From the NCBI GenBank assembly GCA_014058105.1, contig JACGCM010002399.1, positions 447,501 to 511,500 of the forward strand: a DNA stretch of 64,000 nucleotides. The letters run 5' to 3'. The notes beneath the pieces are model-generated. The model was given only the letters and a program-made list of their open reading frames with translations. It was not told the origin of the DNA and made no database searches. The translations under genes were made by a program, and so were the position numbers. Shown one piece after another: positions 43,616 to 55,889 of this stretch; positions within the stretch are counted from its first letter, which is position 1, and each line of letters starts with the position of its first letter. The DNA comes from Kingdonia uniflora (Eukaryota > Streptophyta > Magnoliopsida > Ranunculales > Circaeasteraceae).

Positions 43616-43843
43616 TTAAGTTTGCACTTTGTGAGATCCCATTGAACACAAAAAATTCATTATGACGGGGATGTCTTTCTGATCAAAGTCTTTTACTATA
43701 GCAGTTGAGTGGGAAACTGCCCACACTTTTGAGCTATCCCATTTCAATAGCTTTCTACACCTTAACCAAGATGACCCAAATTCAGCCATGTAATCAGTCT
43801 TGATATCGAAGCCTCTACTCAAGGTTGCAAAAACCTCATCCAT
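43616..43843 (-). pseudogene. Exon-like open frame of unknown family in C2
   Basis: The 75-codon frame reads MDEVFATLSRGFDIKTDYMA, then EFGSSWLRCRKLLKWDSSKV and WAVSHSTAIVKDFDQKDIPV. Composition is protein-like. The start faintly recalls the N-terminus of plant MACPF proteins (L.RGFD....D), but nothing further supports that. It may be a third captured fragment. Confidence 0.3.
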
Positions 43844-43875
43844 AGACTATCAAATCAACTTCTTAAACCAGATTC

Positions 43876-44230
43876 ATTATTTTGAAAGGAACTGCTATAT
43901 GTGTTATATCTGTTATCTGTGTTATATCTGCTATCATCAAAGAATGTGTTATGAATGTGTTATATCTGCAACCAAGTTCCTTATTTTGAAAGGAACAGCT
44001 ATATATGTTATATATGTTATCTGTTATATCTTACCAAAGAAGCAGCAGTCTGTTATCTGTTATTAGTTTATACAAGAAACTGTTATATCTGCTATATAAA
44101 AATCAGAAGTATATGTCCATCTGTCTTTAATCTGCAGAAACTATTTATCTGTTTATACAAGAAATTATACAGAATCTGTAGAAACTGTTTATCTGTTTAT
44201 ACAAGGAACTGCAATATCTAATATGTTGTT
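43876..44230. repeat. TTATATCTG/CTGTTTAT degenerate repeats in C2
   Basis: Irregular repeats of tgttatatctg, ctatatgtgt and ctgtttatacaagaaact occur over about 350 bases, including two near-identical blocks at 44138-44165 and 44183-44210. Confidence 0.7.
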
Positions 44231-46000
44231 TATCCATTCCTTATAGAGTACAATGCGTATGCTGTATGTTTAGCTCTTCATTATCCCTGGTTGTCGTATC
44301 TTGCTTTCCATTATGGACAACTTAATACATTAAAACAACAATAATAGTTTTGTTTGTTTGTTTTTGCATCATCAATCTGGTACATGTCTCTTAGATGTGT
44401 TTTTTGTCATATTTACAGATAGATTAGTGATAAATGAGAGATGAATGAACAAATAGGGGCAATATTAGCTGTTAAGGTATAGGAGTTGTGAACAGTGATA
44501 AATGACCAATTCCCCTAGTAGCATTCAAGTTACCACTGCCCTTTAATTCGGGATAACCTACCCAAAAGCGGAGTATAGATAAATGAAGTTTGGCTGAAAT
44601 TAGACAAAATTTTCAGACAAACCAGGCCTGGCAAGATTTCTCATGACACTAGTGACATGTTGCAGGCAGAATATATCAGCAATCCACTACCCGAGCTCGA
44701 AGCAACCGCTCGAGCTAAAACCGTATAAGCAATCCATTAACTTTCCTTATTCCGAATTAAAATATTTTTACAGATCGCAGGAGTTTCACCTACAAGGTCT
44801 ATATATAGTTAGGCATGACTTAATTTTAATGTACCAGTGGCGCTCTCACTGCAAGCTCATTATGTAATATCATCGTGATGCTCTCATAGTGACCATATTG
44901 GATATTTATTAAGTGGGTTGAAGTGAACTACAAAAGTTGGCATCAATCGCATAATTTGGTATCTATACTAGTTGAGTTTTCAAAGGACTTCTTCCAAGAG
45001 GAAATCTTGGTTTGTTTCCAAAGAAGAAATTCTAGGGTACTTGACTAAGAAATTCTAGGGTACTTGACTAAGAAAGACTTCTTACGTCAGTATATTGACC
45101 TTGCTTTGCAAACCCATCAAGAAGAATATTAAATGTCACTCGAGTCCCTTCGATAAATGACCATAAGCATAGAGTTACTATCAATACTACCAAAAGGGAT
45201 AATCACTATTTTGTGATATCCATTATTTTTCCGCAATTCTATTAAGTATTTATAAAATTTGGTTTGGAGATTTTAATCATGGCAGCAACAATTATATACA
45301 GAAAAAGAGAGAGAAAAATCAAGTAAATCATAATTATCATATAGTAATTACTTTAAATCAAACATGCTTACAACAAATATCAAAATCATTAAGTAATTGC
45401 AAGTATAAATAAATTAAGCATACCAATTTCAGACCTGAGATCTTTTGCTGCAACTTCTGAAAGAAAAATCGATGAATCAAAAATTAAGATTGAATCAAAA
45501 AACAAAATCCAAAACAAAGTTTAGAACTTTTACTTCAATTTCACAAGCCTACGAATCGAAAATAGAAAATCAAAAATCTATGAATCAAAACTGAAAAAAC
45601 TTTTGCTGCAATTTCAGATTATAGAATTGGATTTAAAACCTAAATACTCAAATTTTAGATTATAGAATAAGATTAAATTTTAGATTATAGAATATAATAG
45701 GATTACAGAATATGATTAAAATTCATAATCTTACTCAAATTTATCACCGGGTTGGCGGCTCCTCAAGTTCAAAAACCTAAAGAGTGAGAAAGGCGATGAA
45801 TTATGGAGAGGGCTTTGTTCATTTTGAAAGTTGATGAGCAGAAAATCAGGGAAAATCATGATCTTCATATTTTAAAGGGAAATTAGAAGATTTTAGATGG
45901 GGAAATGGTGGGATTAAGAGAAACCCCAAAACTTAGTTTTAGAGAGGGAAAATGGCTGGTAAAATAAAGAGACCGAGCTTTCTGTCTATCTATGTATGAA
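44231..46000. other. C2 internal stretch, nothing recognised
   Basis: AT-rich. It contains a local duplication of tctagggtacttgactaaga at 45032 and 45054. No coding signal. Confidence 0.4.
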
Positions 46001-46096
46001 AAACGACCAAATTTTGGCACTTTATGGCTGTCCCAAATATGTGACTTAAAAAGTCAATCGTAATTTCCGTAAAAAATTTCTTAAATTCTCATAGTG

Positions 46097-49000
46097 CTCA
46101 TCCTCTTCTGACGACAGCTCCCTCGACCTAGGAATAAGTTTTTCACCAATAATTTCCTATTTATCTTTGGTAAACCACATATTTTTAGCCTTTACGTTCT
46201 CAATATCAAAATCCTTCCCACATTCCGTTACAAACTTCCTAAATTCGTTATCTACCCTCGCCAGTTCTCTTCCATAAAAATCAATAAATCTTTCAATATG
46301 ACGCTCATGTTCTGTTCGAGCTATAACTTTTGCCCACGACGGATGTAGATGTTCTTTCAACTACACCTGTTCCTTATACAATCGCTGATGCATTTTCTTT
46401 TGCAATATACCTAAAGCCCTCACATCAGCCTCTACCTTCATTCGAACAGTCACTTCTTTTGATAATCGCATCGCTAAAGACATTTTTTGCTCAACATGTT
46501 GCAACAACACATCCTGTAACTCCTTTAATTCACCCTCTAATTACTGTTTAACCTCTATTTTCTCTTTTCTTATCCTAAAAAAATACAATTCTCTCGGCTC
46601 TCTGACCCTACATAAAGCCAAACACATCAGATAAAGGTTCTACATCTCCCTATACAATAGACACACCAGCTCGAACGGACCACTTTCTCGCCTCTAAACT
46701 ATGAAGATTATGTACTTCTTGATCTGAAAAAATAACTCGAGCTGGGTCCAAAACTACACCTCTTTCCTTTAAAAGCTCTACATAAGCTTCTTTTAATCCC
46801 CGTTCACTATCTACTTTGAGCTCAAAATACAATGTCAGAGCTATCAAGATACTTTAACACCTAGCCTTATCACTTGGGTTGTTAAAATAGGTCAAATCTT
46901 TTGGTTTTCAAACTAATACCCCCCTTTTCTCTTCCTTTCTTAACACCTCATCCCTTTCTATTTTTATCTAAGTATATCTACACTGGAGGTCATATAACTC
47001 CTTAAATGTTTTCTCATAATTGAATTTAAATTGCCTTTTCTCATATTTAGTTTTATTAAGTACCTGTTGAATACAAGCCACAAAATCCCTCACTCTACTC
47101 AACATTCTCTCCAGTTCGGAATTAGTTTTTCTCAATCACCCTATCTCCTACACATATTACAAATATCTTGTTATCATACAAACATTCAAGAAAAACATAT
47201 TTCAAAACATCAATCAAACTTAAACAGTTTAAGACATTATAGAGTACAACCACATCTAAATCAAGCGGACTGTATAAAGACAAAAACAGATTACCAAAGA
47301 AAGTTTAGAGATTATTGTTGATTTCTACCTCAGATGGAGGCTCTAACATTTTCCCAACAGGATGGACTGGATCAGTATGTTTCGACAAAGGATCCAATGT
47401 TTTCTTAGCCGATCGGACTGGCTCGGTACTTTCTGGTGGAAGGTCCAACGTTTTCTCAGGAGAAACAACAACATCAACCATCACTTCATCCGCTACCTCT
47501 GAAGGAAGGACTATTTCATCATATCGGCCAGTTCGGCCTAGATCCACGTCAGCTTTACTCAATCCAAAATTATAGTAAGATTGGACAAAGTGATCTCTTT
47601 CCACTTTCAGTGCCTTGACTAATTTTGACATAACGTCATCATGCTCCGCCAACACTCTATACTTTTCTGCAGCAGATTTAGCATCTTCAGCGCTCTTAGC
47701 TTTCTCTAACTCAAGCTCCACTTTGAGCTCTTTATTATAAGATGATTGAGCATCAAACTTCACAGTGAGATCCCTAAACTCCTGGCTCCTCTTGTCTAAA
47801 TAATTTGTTACCCCCTTCAACAATATTGAGAGCTGCCAGTACAAAAAATACACAAAGACAAATTCAGCACAACAACTTTTAGTCTGAATTCAAAAATAAT
47901 TAAAGATTTCAAACACATACCGCGAAAGTATGTTTGTGATACTCATCATCAAGCTACTTCGGATCCGTCCCAGCCATCAGACAATATTTCAGCTCCAGCT
48001 CTTTCATCTTAGTTGCAGCATGAGGATTAGTATGAGCGCTACCCTCGTCCTCATGCCATTTTCTCTTCATCGAGCTCTTCTCAACCTCTGTAGGAGTAAT
48101 CACACTTACTTTTAGTCTCTCATTCACATCCCCAGAGACAGTCTTTATGATCACTTATTTTGTGGCCGTCACCCCAGTACTAGGGGTACTCTGCCGAGCT
48201 GACTTCCCCGACCTCCAAGTAGTCTGTTTTGTATTCTGAGGTGCAAAAGGTGGAAGACTAAAGACATCATCCACAGTCAAACAAGCTTTCCCCTCATCCA
48301 TAACTCGTTTCTTGTGAGCCCGCGGTACTTTTGGTACCATAAAATCTACCATTTTATCTCTACGGATACCAAGCTCTCCAAGCACCTATTTTAACTCGAG
48401 CTGATCACAAGCAACACAGTCAAACAAGCTGGAATTATCAGGCACCGATGAAGGATTGGGTCCTGCCAAAATAAGGAACAAAACATTATTTAACAACTCG
48501 AATACAGGTTATTGGTTATTCAAAGATTGGTCAACATTACTTACTCGGATTATAATATTTATGGTTCAGTTCGAGCTCTGGTTCATCTGGAACCTGCATA
48601 CAGTTACCCTCTACCGATACGAGGTGGTCGTTCCATGGTCTACCCGCAGATTCAAGGTCAAATAATTTTGGCCTAGATGAATCACTATACAGGTAACCAC
48701 TACTTCGACCTTGAACATATTTCCACTTATAAAATTTTAGCACATCTTCAGCTTTGAACTGCTTAACAGTCCCTTCTTTTCTCTATTTTTCATTCAGTAC
48801 CACACATACTCTTATCATTTCATATACATTCCCATTCATCTGGGTAGGGCAACACTACTATACATTCATGACCCCTTTTTGAAAGAAGATCATAGGAATC
48901 TTAAGGCCGTATACGACCTGATTCAAGTAACATAAAAACCCATCATTCGGGCATGATAGCCCAAGACAATTATAGTAAGAGGGAGTAACATCCTTCCTAA

Positions 49001-49400
49001 TCACTCTATCCCTTTTCTACTTCTCCAAGCAAGGGACTTGGTAGTATACCTCCTCCTTCCCTTTTTCTGGGACATATCCCCTAAACCAGCGACCTTGGTC
49101 CATCACATAATTTCCCTATTCTCCCTGTAATTTATTTTTATATTTCAAATATTGTTTGCCTACATCTTCTCCCTCCGGATATATGACATATAATTTATCT
49201 TTTTCCTCTCTATCTTCTTTCTTTATCATTTTTTATATTTTACTGGTTTCCCCAACCTCTCCAATCATCTCTATACTATTTACAGTTTTTTCCATGGTAT
49301 TACATTCATCCTCCCTCCCCGAAGACAATATCTCCTCTGAACTTGAAGATACTACAAATCTACTAATGGGAATGCTAGGTTTAGAACGCATACTGAACCT
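46097..49400 (-). pseudogene. G1 antisense ORF region, N-terminal and middle parts
   Basis: Pieces on the minus strand, in order: about 49330-48537, with TQMNGNVYEMIRVCVVLNEK, FKAEDVLKFYKWKYVQGRSS and SAGRPWNDHLVSVEGNCMQV; 48385-48155 (MLGELGIRRDKMVDFMVPKV); 47853-47305 (182 codons, coiled coil, with DPVHPVGKMLEPPSEVE at the end); 46847-46650; and 46360-46097 (EHLHPSWAKVIARTEHERHI). The MNGN.YE..RV block matches that of G3 (60560-60610) and resembles the 'putative gypsy type transposon' domain of plant proteins. Stops and an intron-like gap at about 47854-47930 break it. It reads opposite to gag-pol. Confidence 0.65.
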
Positions 49401-50662
49401 ACAGATACGCAAAATATTTTATCATTACTTTACATATTACACCCTCCATACAGTAAAAACAACCCCACCTTCTACCCAGTCAACACGTTTACTTTGCAAT
49501 TTCCCTAAATAAAAAACAATCATTTCAAGTTTCCCTCTTCTTCTCCATGTAAATATTTTCTCTCTTTACAGTCTATTTATATACCAAAACTTATACATTC
49601 CAGAACTCCCCCATAATGATTCAAAAATCCTAAAACCCCTACATTATCAAAACTTTTTTTCCCTCAATTTAAAAGGGTAAAAATCTTATATCATACAGAG
49701 TACTAGCAAAAACAAATCAAAGAGACAGAGCTTTATATCACCTACCTGTGCTTGAAGAATAGCAATCTTCTACTTTACCTGAATGTTTCACTAAAAATGA
49801 TCGCTCACATAGCCTTTCTAGCAGTTTTATCTCACCCGACGAACCCTTCTCTTTTAGATCATACTCAGAACTCAAACGTTTCCTCTATTTGAAGATAGGA
49901 TTTGCACAGCTTTTTTTTCTCTCTCTAAAACTGCTAATAATTTATGAGGGAGAAAGATACGAGTTTTTATACTCTCCCTCGATTTTCAAAATGATGGCTC
50001 CTTCAGATAGGTGTCAGTCACCCCTACTGTCTCTGTAGGCATATCTTTTTATTTAAAAGTATCATCATGACTTCTGTAATAATGTCTACTATCATTACGT
50101 CTGTCTCTATTGTCTGCCATTAACAAATTCTACCCCTCTTCACCAAGGCAGTACAAATGACCAATCTCCTTACTTTCATACTTTACCAAGGTTGTACAAT
50201 ATTCTTAAAGTAGTACAAATGACCAATTTCTATACAGTTGTTAAAATTCTATAGCTGTCATCCACAATATCCATACACAAGCAGTAAAACAGAATACTTT
50301 ATTCTTATTTTAATCAGATCGATACATCAACTATACCTTATCTTACATTTATTGGAGTACCAACACAGAATACTATAAACATATTACTTATTACGAGCTC
50401 TTACATTTTGAGCTTGTCGAGCTCTATAGTTACATCTAAAGCAGCCACAATGATTCACCTCTCCACACATAATTATCTTTTATCTTGCTGCCCTTGCATC
50501 CTCTTCAACAATCTTGTCACACGTGAGTTGTTGAATAGTCAGTTCCCACACTGTGGTACTCAGTAACGACCTACAAAACATATCGCACCAGAAAAAATGA
50601 TCATACTCGGCATGCTTAACTTCATCATCTAGTTTGACCAGATTCAATAGCCATTCTGGTAG
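49401..50662. other. Region between the G1 antisense ORF and element G2
   Basis: AT-rich. It should be the 5' side of the antisense transcript and the approach to the lost G1 3' LTR. A direct repeat tacaaatgaccaat occurs at about 50149 and 50214. No polypurine tract or LTR start was found. Confidence 0.4.
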
Positions 50663-51351
50663 TGTAGTAGCCTACTCGCGGCCTTCTACCCCAGTCGAAC
50701 ACTCAAAGCCTACATGAATGCCTCGAAACCCATTCTACCCATAAACAAGCTTCCCAAGAATGCACGAAGACGAAGCCTCGATGACGAACCCCACATCAGC
50801 ATCAGAAAATATCGACCGCATTCATACATGTTCGAAGGCAGACATGTCAAACAGCCAGCACACCAGACAAGAATGGCAACGCTGTTGGTCCTGACAGCTA
50901 TAGCGATAGAACCAACAACAGCTGCAGTGTCAGAGCACAGTGCCAGACCCGACATTTTTGGCCTCAACACTAACTCTGGGATACTCGCCTGATACTCGGA
51001 GGATACACTTGTAATGTGACTTCCCATGGTTACTCAGTCCTATCTGTGTTCTATAAATAGGAGGGTAGGGGAACCAAGGAGGGGTTACAAAATCTATCCC
51101 CTGTCCCCTTGTAGTTTACCTTCAACCTACCTGAAAAACACACGACACTCGAACCTTCGACTACTCGATAGTAATATACAATCTCTTAAAAATCCTTATG
51201 AAAGGTCGTGGAGAGACCCATTCTAGGCCTTCACTCAAGTATATTGTTAATAGGATATTCGTACTATAAATTATATGCTTGCATCCTTTGATATAAGATA
51301 AACCTGTGGTGTAAGAGCCAACTTCCCCTCCACACGAAGTTAGGCCCTACA
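50663..51351 (+). repeat. G2 5' LTR
   Basis: 689 bp, TGTAG...CTACA. TATAAATAG at 51052-51060 is the likely promoter. The end (ccccacacgaagttaggccctaca-like) is shared with the G3 LTR (taggtccctaca on its own strand). Confidence 0.88.
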
Positions 51352-51429
51352 TTTGGCGCCGTCTGTGCTTGCCCACCCTACCAATCTCCCATGCTCATTT
51401 TGTCCCTTTTCCAACTCTTACAGATCATT

Positions 51430-52690
51430 CTCAATGGCACCAACCCTCTGTTCTACTTCCACCCATGCCGGTAACTCTGTCGATGGAGCGACTGCTCAGT
51501 TACCCCGTCTTACTCAGTAATTTGCTCAGCTTGAAGAGCGACACCAAACACAAATGCAGGAGGAGCGCGAAGAACACCGGCAAGAGTTTGAAGCCAAACG
51601 GCATCGCCATTTGGATGATGCCGACAGATAAAACTGTTCAATCGATAATCTACACAACACCGTTCGAGAGCTGCAACGACTACAGCCTCAAGATGCTCCT
51701 TTACCGTCTCGAGCACCATCCCCATCGCACGTGTCTGCCCGTACTCGACTGGGGCCTCTACCATATCTAGAAGTACCCCCAGTCTATATCGGCGTCGAGG
51801 GTGTTCCCCCTCCTATTGCCCCCACTGGTTCCATCCAACTTGGCATCTACCCCACGGAGGATTCCTCTAACTCCACCCTTCGCTCCTTCAGATACCCTAA
51901 ACGTCGCCCTGCCCGAGAGCGTCTCGGGGAGCGCAGCGCAGAACACATACCGAACCCTTGGCCTTATCATCCTCGATCCCCCCCCCTCATCCTGCCGACT
52001 GTGCACAGAGGGACTTTGACAACAAAATCCAACCTATTATTCGTGTCAGCACGAGCCTAACTCTAAGCTCATGAAGTCGGTTGAATAACCCCTTCTTTCC
52101 CAAACTCCTCGCTATCGAAGTGTCTCCTAATTTCTGAGCCCCAAAAATTAGTAAATACCGCAACACCGATCCCCAATCCCACATCCTCGAATTTCAAAAT
52201 ACTTTAAGCCTTTACTCAATAGTTGACCACTTGATGTGTTAACTTTTCCCACCAGCCTCATAGATAGCCCTCTTCGATGGTATCATAACCTTCCCAGTGG
52301 CTCTATTCAAAGCTTCGAGCAATTATCCCATCTTTTATCGCTCAATTTGCCTTTAACAAAGAGGGAGAGGTCAGAGTCGATGCCCTCTTCAATTTCCAAA
52401 AATTACCCAGTGAAACACTTGAGGCCTTCACTAAGAGGATCCTTGATGCGTACCTGGTTCTCCACAAACCTCAAACCCTTGAGGAGATGCTCTCAAAAGT
52501 TAATGAGCATATCGACCTTGAACACCTCCGAGAATCATATAAACAGGGGCATCCTTTGGCCACCAACCCAAATAAACCTCGACAAGGCCCACCCTCTACT
52601 CCTACACCCTTGATCGCTCCCGTCTCATTGGAGACTAAGAGCCGCAAACGCCCTCACTCTAATAACACTGCAGAAGGTCGCAAAAAATAA
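51430..52690 (+). pseudogene. G2 gag
   Basis: The first part is glutamine/arginine-rich coiled coil (QLEERHQTQMQEEREEHRQE, then FEAKRHRHLDDADR). The conserved gag part at 52230-52520 is split over frames (SFIAQFAFNKEGEVRVDALF, LPSETLEAFTKRILDAYLVL, LEEMLSKVNEHIDLEHLRES). Frameshifts and TAG/TAA stops (for example after LPRLTQ, 51520) are frequent. Confidence 0.75.
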
Positions 52691-52889
52691 CTAAAGCCAG
52701 TCCTACCTAGACTCACTACCCCCATCAGTACCCTTCTACCACAGATTCAGGCAGACCTTATATGGCGTATCCCTTTCCCCATCGAGGTCAAACCAGGGGA
52801 ACCTTACTGCGCCAACCACAAGTATAACTGTCACCACACCAATAAATGCTTCACCTTCCAGCGCTCTCTCAAAATAATACTCAAGGCCA

Positions 52890-53560
52890 GTCATCTACAT
52901 CAGTATGTTGTTGACCTTCCCAACTACCTCGACGGGTTGTACCTTAAATCTCAACACGCCCCTTCGACCGACCCTGCCGAGGTCTACATCTGCCAACATC
53001 ATTTCATCGAAGTAAATAATATCGGCAGCGGCCGTTCTAAGAGCAAGCGCAAGCGTGTCGAAGAATGCTATAAACTCACTTACCAAGAGAGGCTTCCCGC
53101 CCTCTTGCCAGAGTCAAGCCTTTGTCCTCGACCCGAAGGCATCTTTTTCATCGACTGTGATACATCGCATGTTTGTGCTCCCCATTTTGACCCTTTAGTA
53201 AATATGATTAAGGTCGAACACCTCGTCCTCCAGACCATGCTTAACGATACAGGAAGTGCAGCCAATGTACTTTTCTTCTAAACCATCCAAGCCATGAAAA
53301 AATAGACCTCATCACTGCCGCCAATGTCGAACTAAAAGGCCATAATGGAGCTACCAAAGTTGTCGTTGGTCAAATCAGCCTTCCAATTACCACCGGTCCA
53401 GTCACACTTCAAACTAGCTTTATTGTCATCGATAAGAAGTCTGAATACCTTGGTATCCTCAGGCGCAACTGGCTCCATGCTATGCGTGCCATACCTTTGA
53501 CCTATTATCAGACCATTCGTTTCACTGCCCCCTGTAGTACATGGAATTTAAAAGGCTCTC
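52890..53560 (+). pseudogene. G2 retropepsin-like protease region
   Basis: It carries SSLCPRPEGIFFIDCDTSHV, then HFDPLVNMIKVEHLVLQTML, NDTGSAANVLF (DTGS active site intact, about 53247), IDKKSEYLGILRRNWLHAMR and AIPLTYYQTIRF. A TAA at 53279 and a frameshift after it interrupt the domain. The order agrees with the G1 protease at 22740-23163. Confidence 0.8.
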
Positions 53561-53649
53561 AACGCCTCTCCCACTCATGTGAGCATCTGGAGATCGATCA
53601 GACCCAGAAACTTGTCAGACTCTCATAGCAATCACCGTCTCCTTCTGTC

Positions 53650-55240
53650 CCCATACATTTGACACCTGCCATCTTACCCATCGAACCCACTATTTATATT
53701 GAACACGACGGTCCTGGTCGAGGTACGTTCATTAAAACCTTTCAAGACGGGGCAGAGCGCCTCGAACTTATACACTTCCTTCGAACAAACAAAGACGTCT
53801 TCGCATGGACATTATAGGAGATGCCCGGCGTCAACCCCAATTTAGCATGCCACCGCCTCGACCTCACCACCCATTCCACAGCAGTAAAACAGATAAAGCG
53901 TATATTGGCACCACGACTTTAAGAGGCAGTAAACCTCAAAGTAGACAAACTCATAGCCGCGGGTTTCATTAGAGAAGTTAAGTATGCTGAATGGATATCT
54001 AATATTGTTGCAGTTCCAAAAAAGAACGGTAAGATTAGAATCTGTGTCGACTTCACCGACCTCAACAAACTCACAACGAAAGACAGCTTCCCCCTTCCGA
54101 TCATTTCAATACTCCTCAATACTACCGCTCGGCACGAGTCCCTATCAATGATGAACGCATCTTTGGGTTATAATCAGGTGCCCCTCCTTCCCGAGGATCA
54201 ACTTAAACATCTTTCCTCACTGAAAAATGCTTTTACTATTTTAATGGCATGCCCTTCGGCCTTAAAAATGCCGGTGCCACCTACCAATGCCTTGTTACAA
54301 CTATGTTTAAACATTTGCTTGGCAAGTCGGTCAAAGTTTACATCGATAACATATTATGCAAGAGCTTCCAAAAATAGACCCACATCTAGGACCTAACCGA
54401 AGTCTTTTCGATACTTCGATTATACAACATGAAACTTAACCCAGATAAATGCATTTTTGACATTTCGTCTGGCAAATTTTTTGCCATCTTATCAGTAAAC
54501 GAGGTATCGAGATCGAACCTACCCATATTCAAGCCCTCATCGAAATGCCATCGCCCTGAACCAAAAAAGATGTACAAAAAGTGGCTGGTAAAATAGCAGC
54601 CCTCAGCCGTTTCATTTCCAAATCCTCATACCGTTGTGCTTGGTTCTTTTCTCTCTTACACGACCAAGGCATCCACAAGTCTAAAAAAACAACCCTCAGA
54701 TTTACTGGACACCCGACTATGAATAGGCATTCCTTGAACTCAAAACATACTTTGGCTGACCACCCATCATCAGCACCCCTGTCAAAGGTGAAATACTCTC
54801 CTTATACCTCACGGTCACCGATACCTCTATCAGCTTAGTCCACATTCGACTCGAATCTAACATCGAAAAGCCTGTATATTTTATCAGCAAAACCCTGACC
54901 CCTACAAAAACTCGATACACAAAACTTGAGCGTTTACTTCTTACCCTCGTTTATTTGTCCTACAAACTCAAACTATATTTCCAAGCTCACCCCATCCGTG
55001 TTATAACAAGCTATTCCCTTCGAGAAGTACTCAACCAAAAAAAGAAATTCAGACGAGTACAACAGTGGTCTATTTATCTTGGTGAACATGATATCACATT
55101 TAAGAAGCAGATATCCAAAAAGGCCAAGCAGTCGCCAATTTTCTCGCTGACTTCCCGGTCGAAGATATTGACTGGGAGGAACACGAAGATGACCTACCAG
55201 TGGACCAGCCCAAACCTACAGACCCATAGAGCCCTAGCAC
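53650..55240 (+). pseudogene. G2 reverse transcriptase and connection
   Basis: Reads MPGVNPNLACHRLD, KVDKLIAAGFIREVKYAEWI-like, IVAVPKKNGKIRICVDFTDL, LSMMNASLGYNQVPLLPEDQ (first catalytic Asp is Asn), MPFGLKNAGATY-like over a frameshift (54240-54290), KVYIDNILCKSF (YIDN for YIDD), RLYNMKLNPDK, and then the connection GYPTYFGQPPIISTPVKGE-like and TLTPTKTRYTKLERLLLTLV. Several frameshifts occur (54215, 54480, 54700). Confidence 0.82.
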
Positions 55241-55640
55241 ATGCTGGCAACTTTTTATAGATGGATCCGCTGGACCTAATGGTTTAGGGATCGGTATCGT
55301 CCTGGTTACACCCACTAATGACCGAATTGAAAATGCAGTAAAGCTAAACTTTGAATGCTCTAACAACGAGGCTGAGTATGAAGCTTTATTCCATAGCCTC
55401 GGCCTAGCACTCGACCTTGGTATCCCAAAACTCATAGTTTTCACAGATTCCCAACTCATTCAAAGACAGTACTCCGGTGAAAATCAAACCAACGGTCGCA
55501 TGGCCGAATATTTTGCCCTCGTCTGCCAGCGCATGGACCGTTTTCCTAAAAAATCTTCTATTACTTATAACTCTCATGGTAAAAATAGACACGCCGATGC
55601 CCTCACCTATATAGCAGCTATGTTATGCCAATCTAAATCC
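55241..55640 (+). pseudogene. G2 RNase H domain, catalytic residues intact
   Basis: Reads CWQLFIDGSAGPNGLGIGIV, KLNFECSNNEAEYEALFHSL, PKLIVFTDSQLIQRQYSGEN and SHGKNRHADALTYIAAMLCQ. All four acidic positions (FIDGS, EYEAL, FTDS, HADAL) are present and the stretch is open to TGA at about 55640. It is the best-kept pol domain of G2. Confidence 0.85.
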
Positions 55641-55889
55641 TGAACTCTCCATATCAAAGTACTCGAATGCCCAAGTATCGACCAAATAGAAGTCAATGCC
55701 ATCAATATTGGAGGCGAGAGTCTCAATCCAGACGACTAGTAAACACCATTCCTCGATTATTTCAATAATGCTACCTTCCCAGATGATCCTAAAGCCAAGC
55801 AGTCATTATTAGAGAACTGTCGCAGATACACCATCCTCAAACGCGAGTTACATCGCAAATCCCCAAATGGCATCCTCCTTTGGTGCATC

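Larger units (their letters stand above)
38350..46096 (-). mobile_element. C2: 7.7-kb CACTA transposon carrying galactokinase and SEC14 fragments
   Basis: The left end is cactatatgaataactcaat. The reverse complement of the right end is cactatgagaatttaagaaa. Both run on to 'ttacgg/tgacgg' and agree at about 20 of 30 positions. Subterminal gacggt/accgtcg motifs fill 38375-38540, as in En/Spm-type elements. Flanking triplets are cac (38347-38349) and ctc (46097-46099), an imperfect target duplication. Removing the element keeps the antisense ORF of G1 in frame. A coiled-coil piece near the left end could be a transposase remnant; no catalytic transposase domain was found. The strand given is that of the cargo. 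Confidence 0.8.
20235..50662 (+). mobile_element. G1: large Tat-type Ty3/gypsy retrotransposon hosting two CACTA elements
   Basis: Order on the plus strand: LTR, primer site TGGCACCGTCTGTGGG (20980), gag, protease, reverse transcriptase, RNase H, integrase, a tandem-repeat region, then a long antisense coding region. That layout is typical of the Tat lineage (Retand, Ogre and relatives). After removing C1 (9419 bp) and C2 (7747 bp) it is about 13.3 kb up to 50662, where element G2 begins. The 3' LTR was not found and should lie beyond G2/G3, outside the window. Many stops, often in place of Gln, Arg or Trp codons, show that it is an old copy. Confidence 0.85.

Noticed and set aside
43876..44230. 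Plus-strand Cys/Tyr/Ile-rich frames over the TTATATCTG repeats
   Set aside because: Pure repeat translation.
38350..46099. Perfect 3-bp target duplication for C2
   Set aside because: The flanks are cac and ctc, so one base differs. I kept the call on inverted ends, subterminal repeats and the in-frame host join, but do not claim an exact duplication.
50663..51351. This LTR as the 3' LTR of G1, making a tandem G1-G2 array
   Set aside because: No polypurine tract precedes it, its sequence differs from the G1 LTR at 20426-20977, and the primer sites differ (TGGCACC against TGGCGCC).
51510..52006. Minus-strand frames over G2 gag (84 and 79 codons)
   Set aside because: Complement of the gag coding sequence; no motif of their own and not in the antisense-ORF position of Tat elements.
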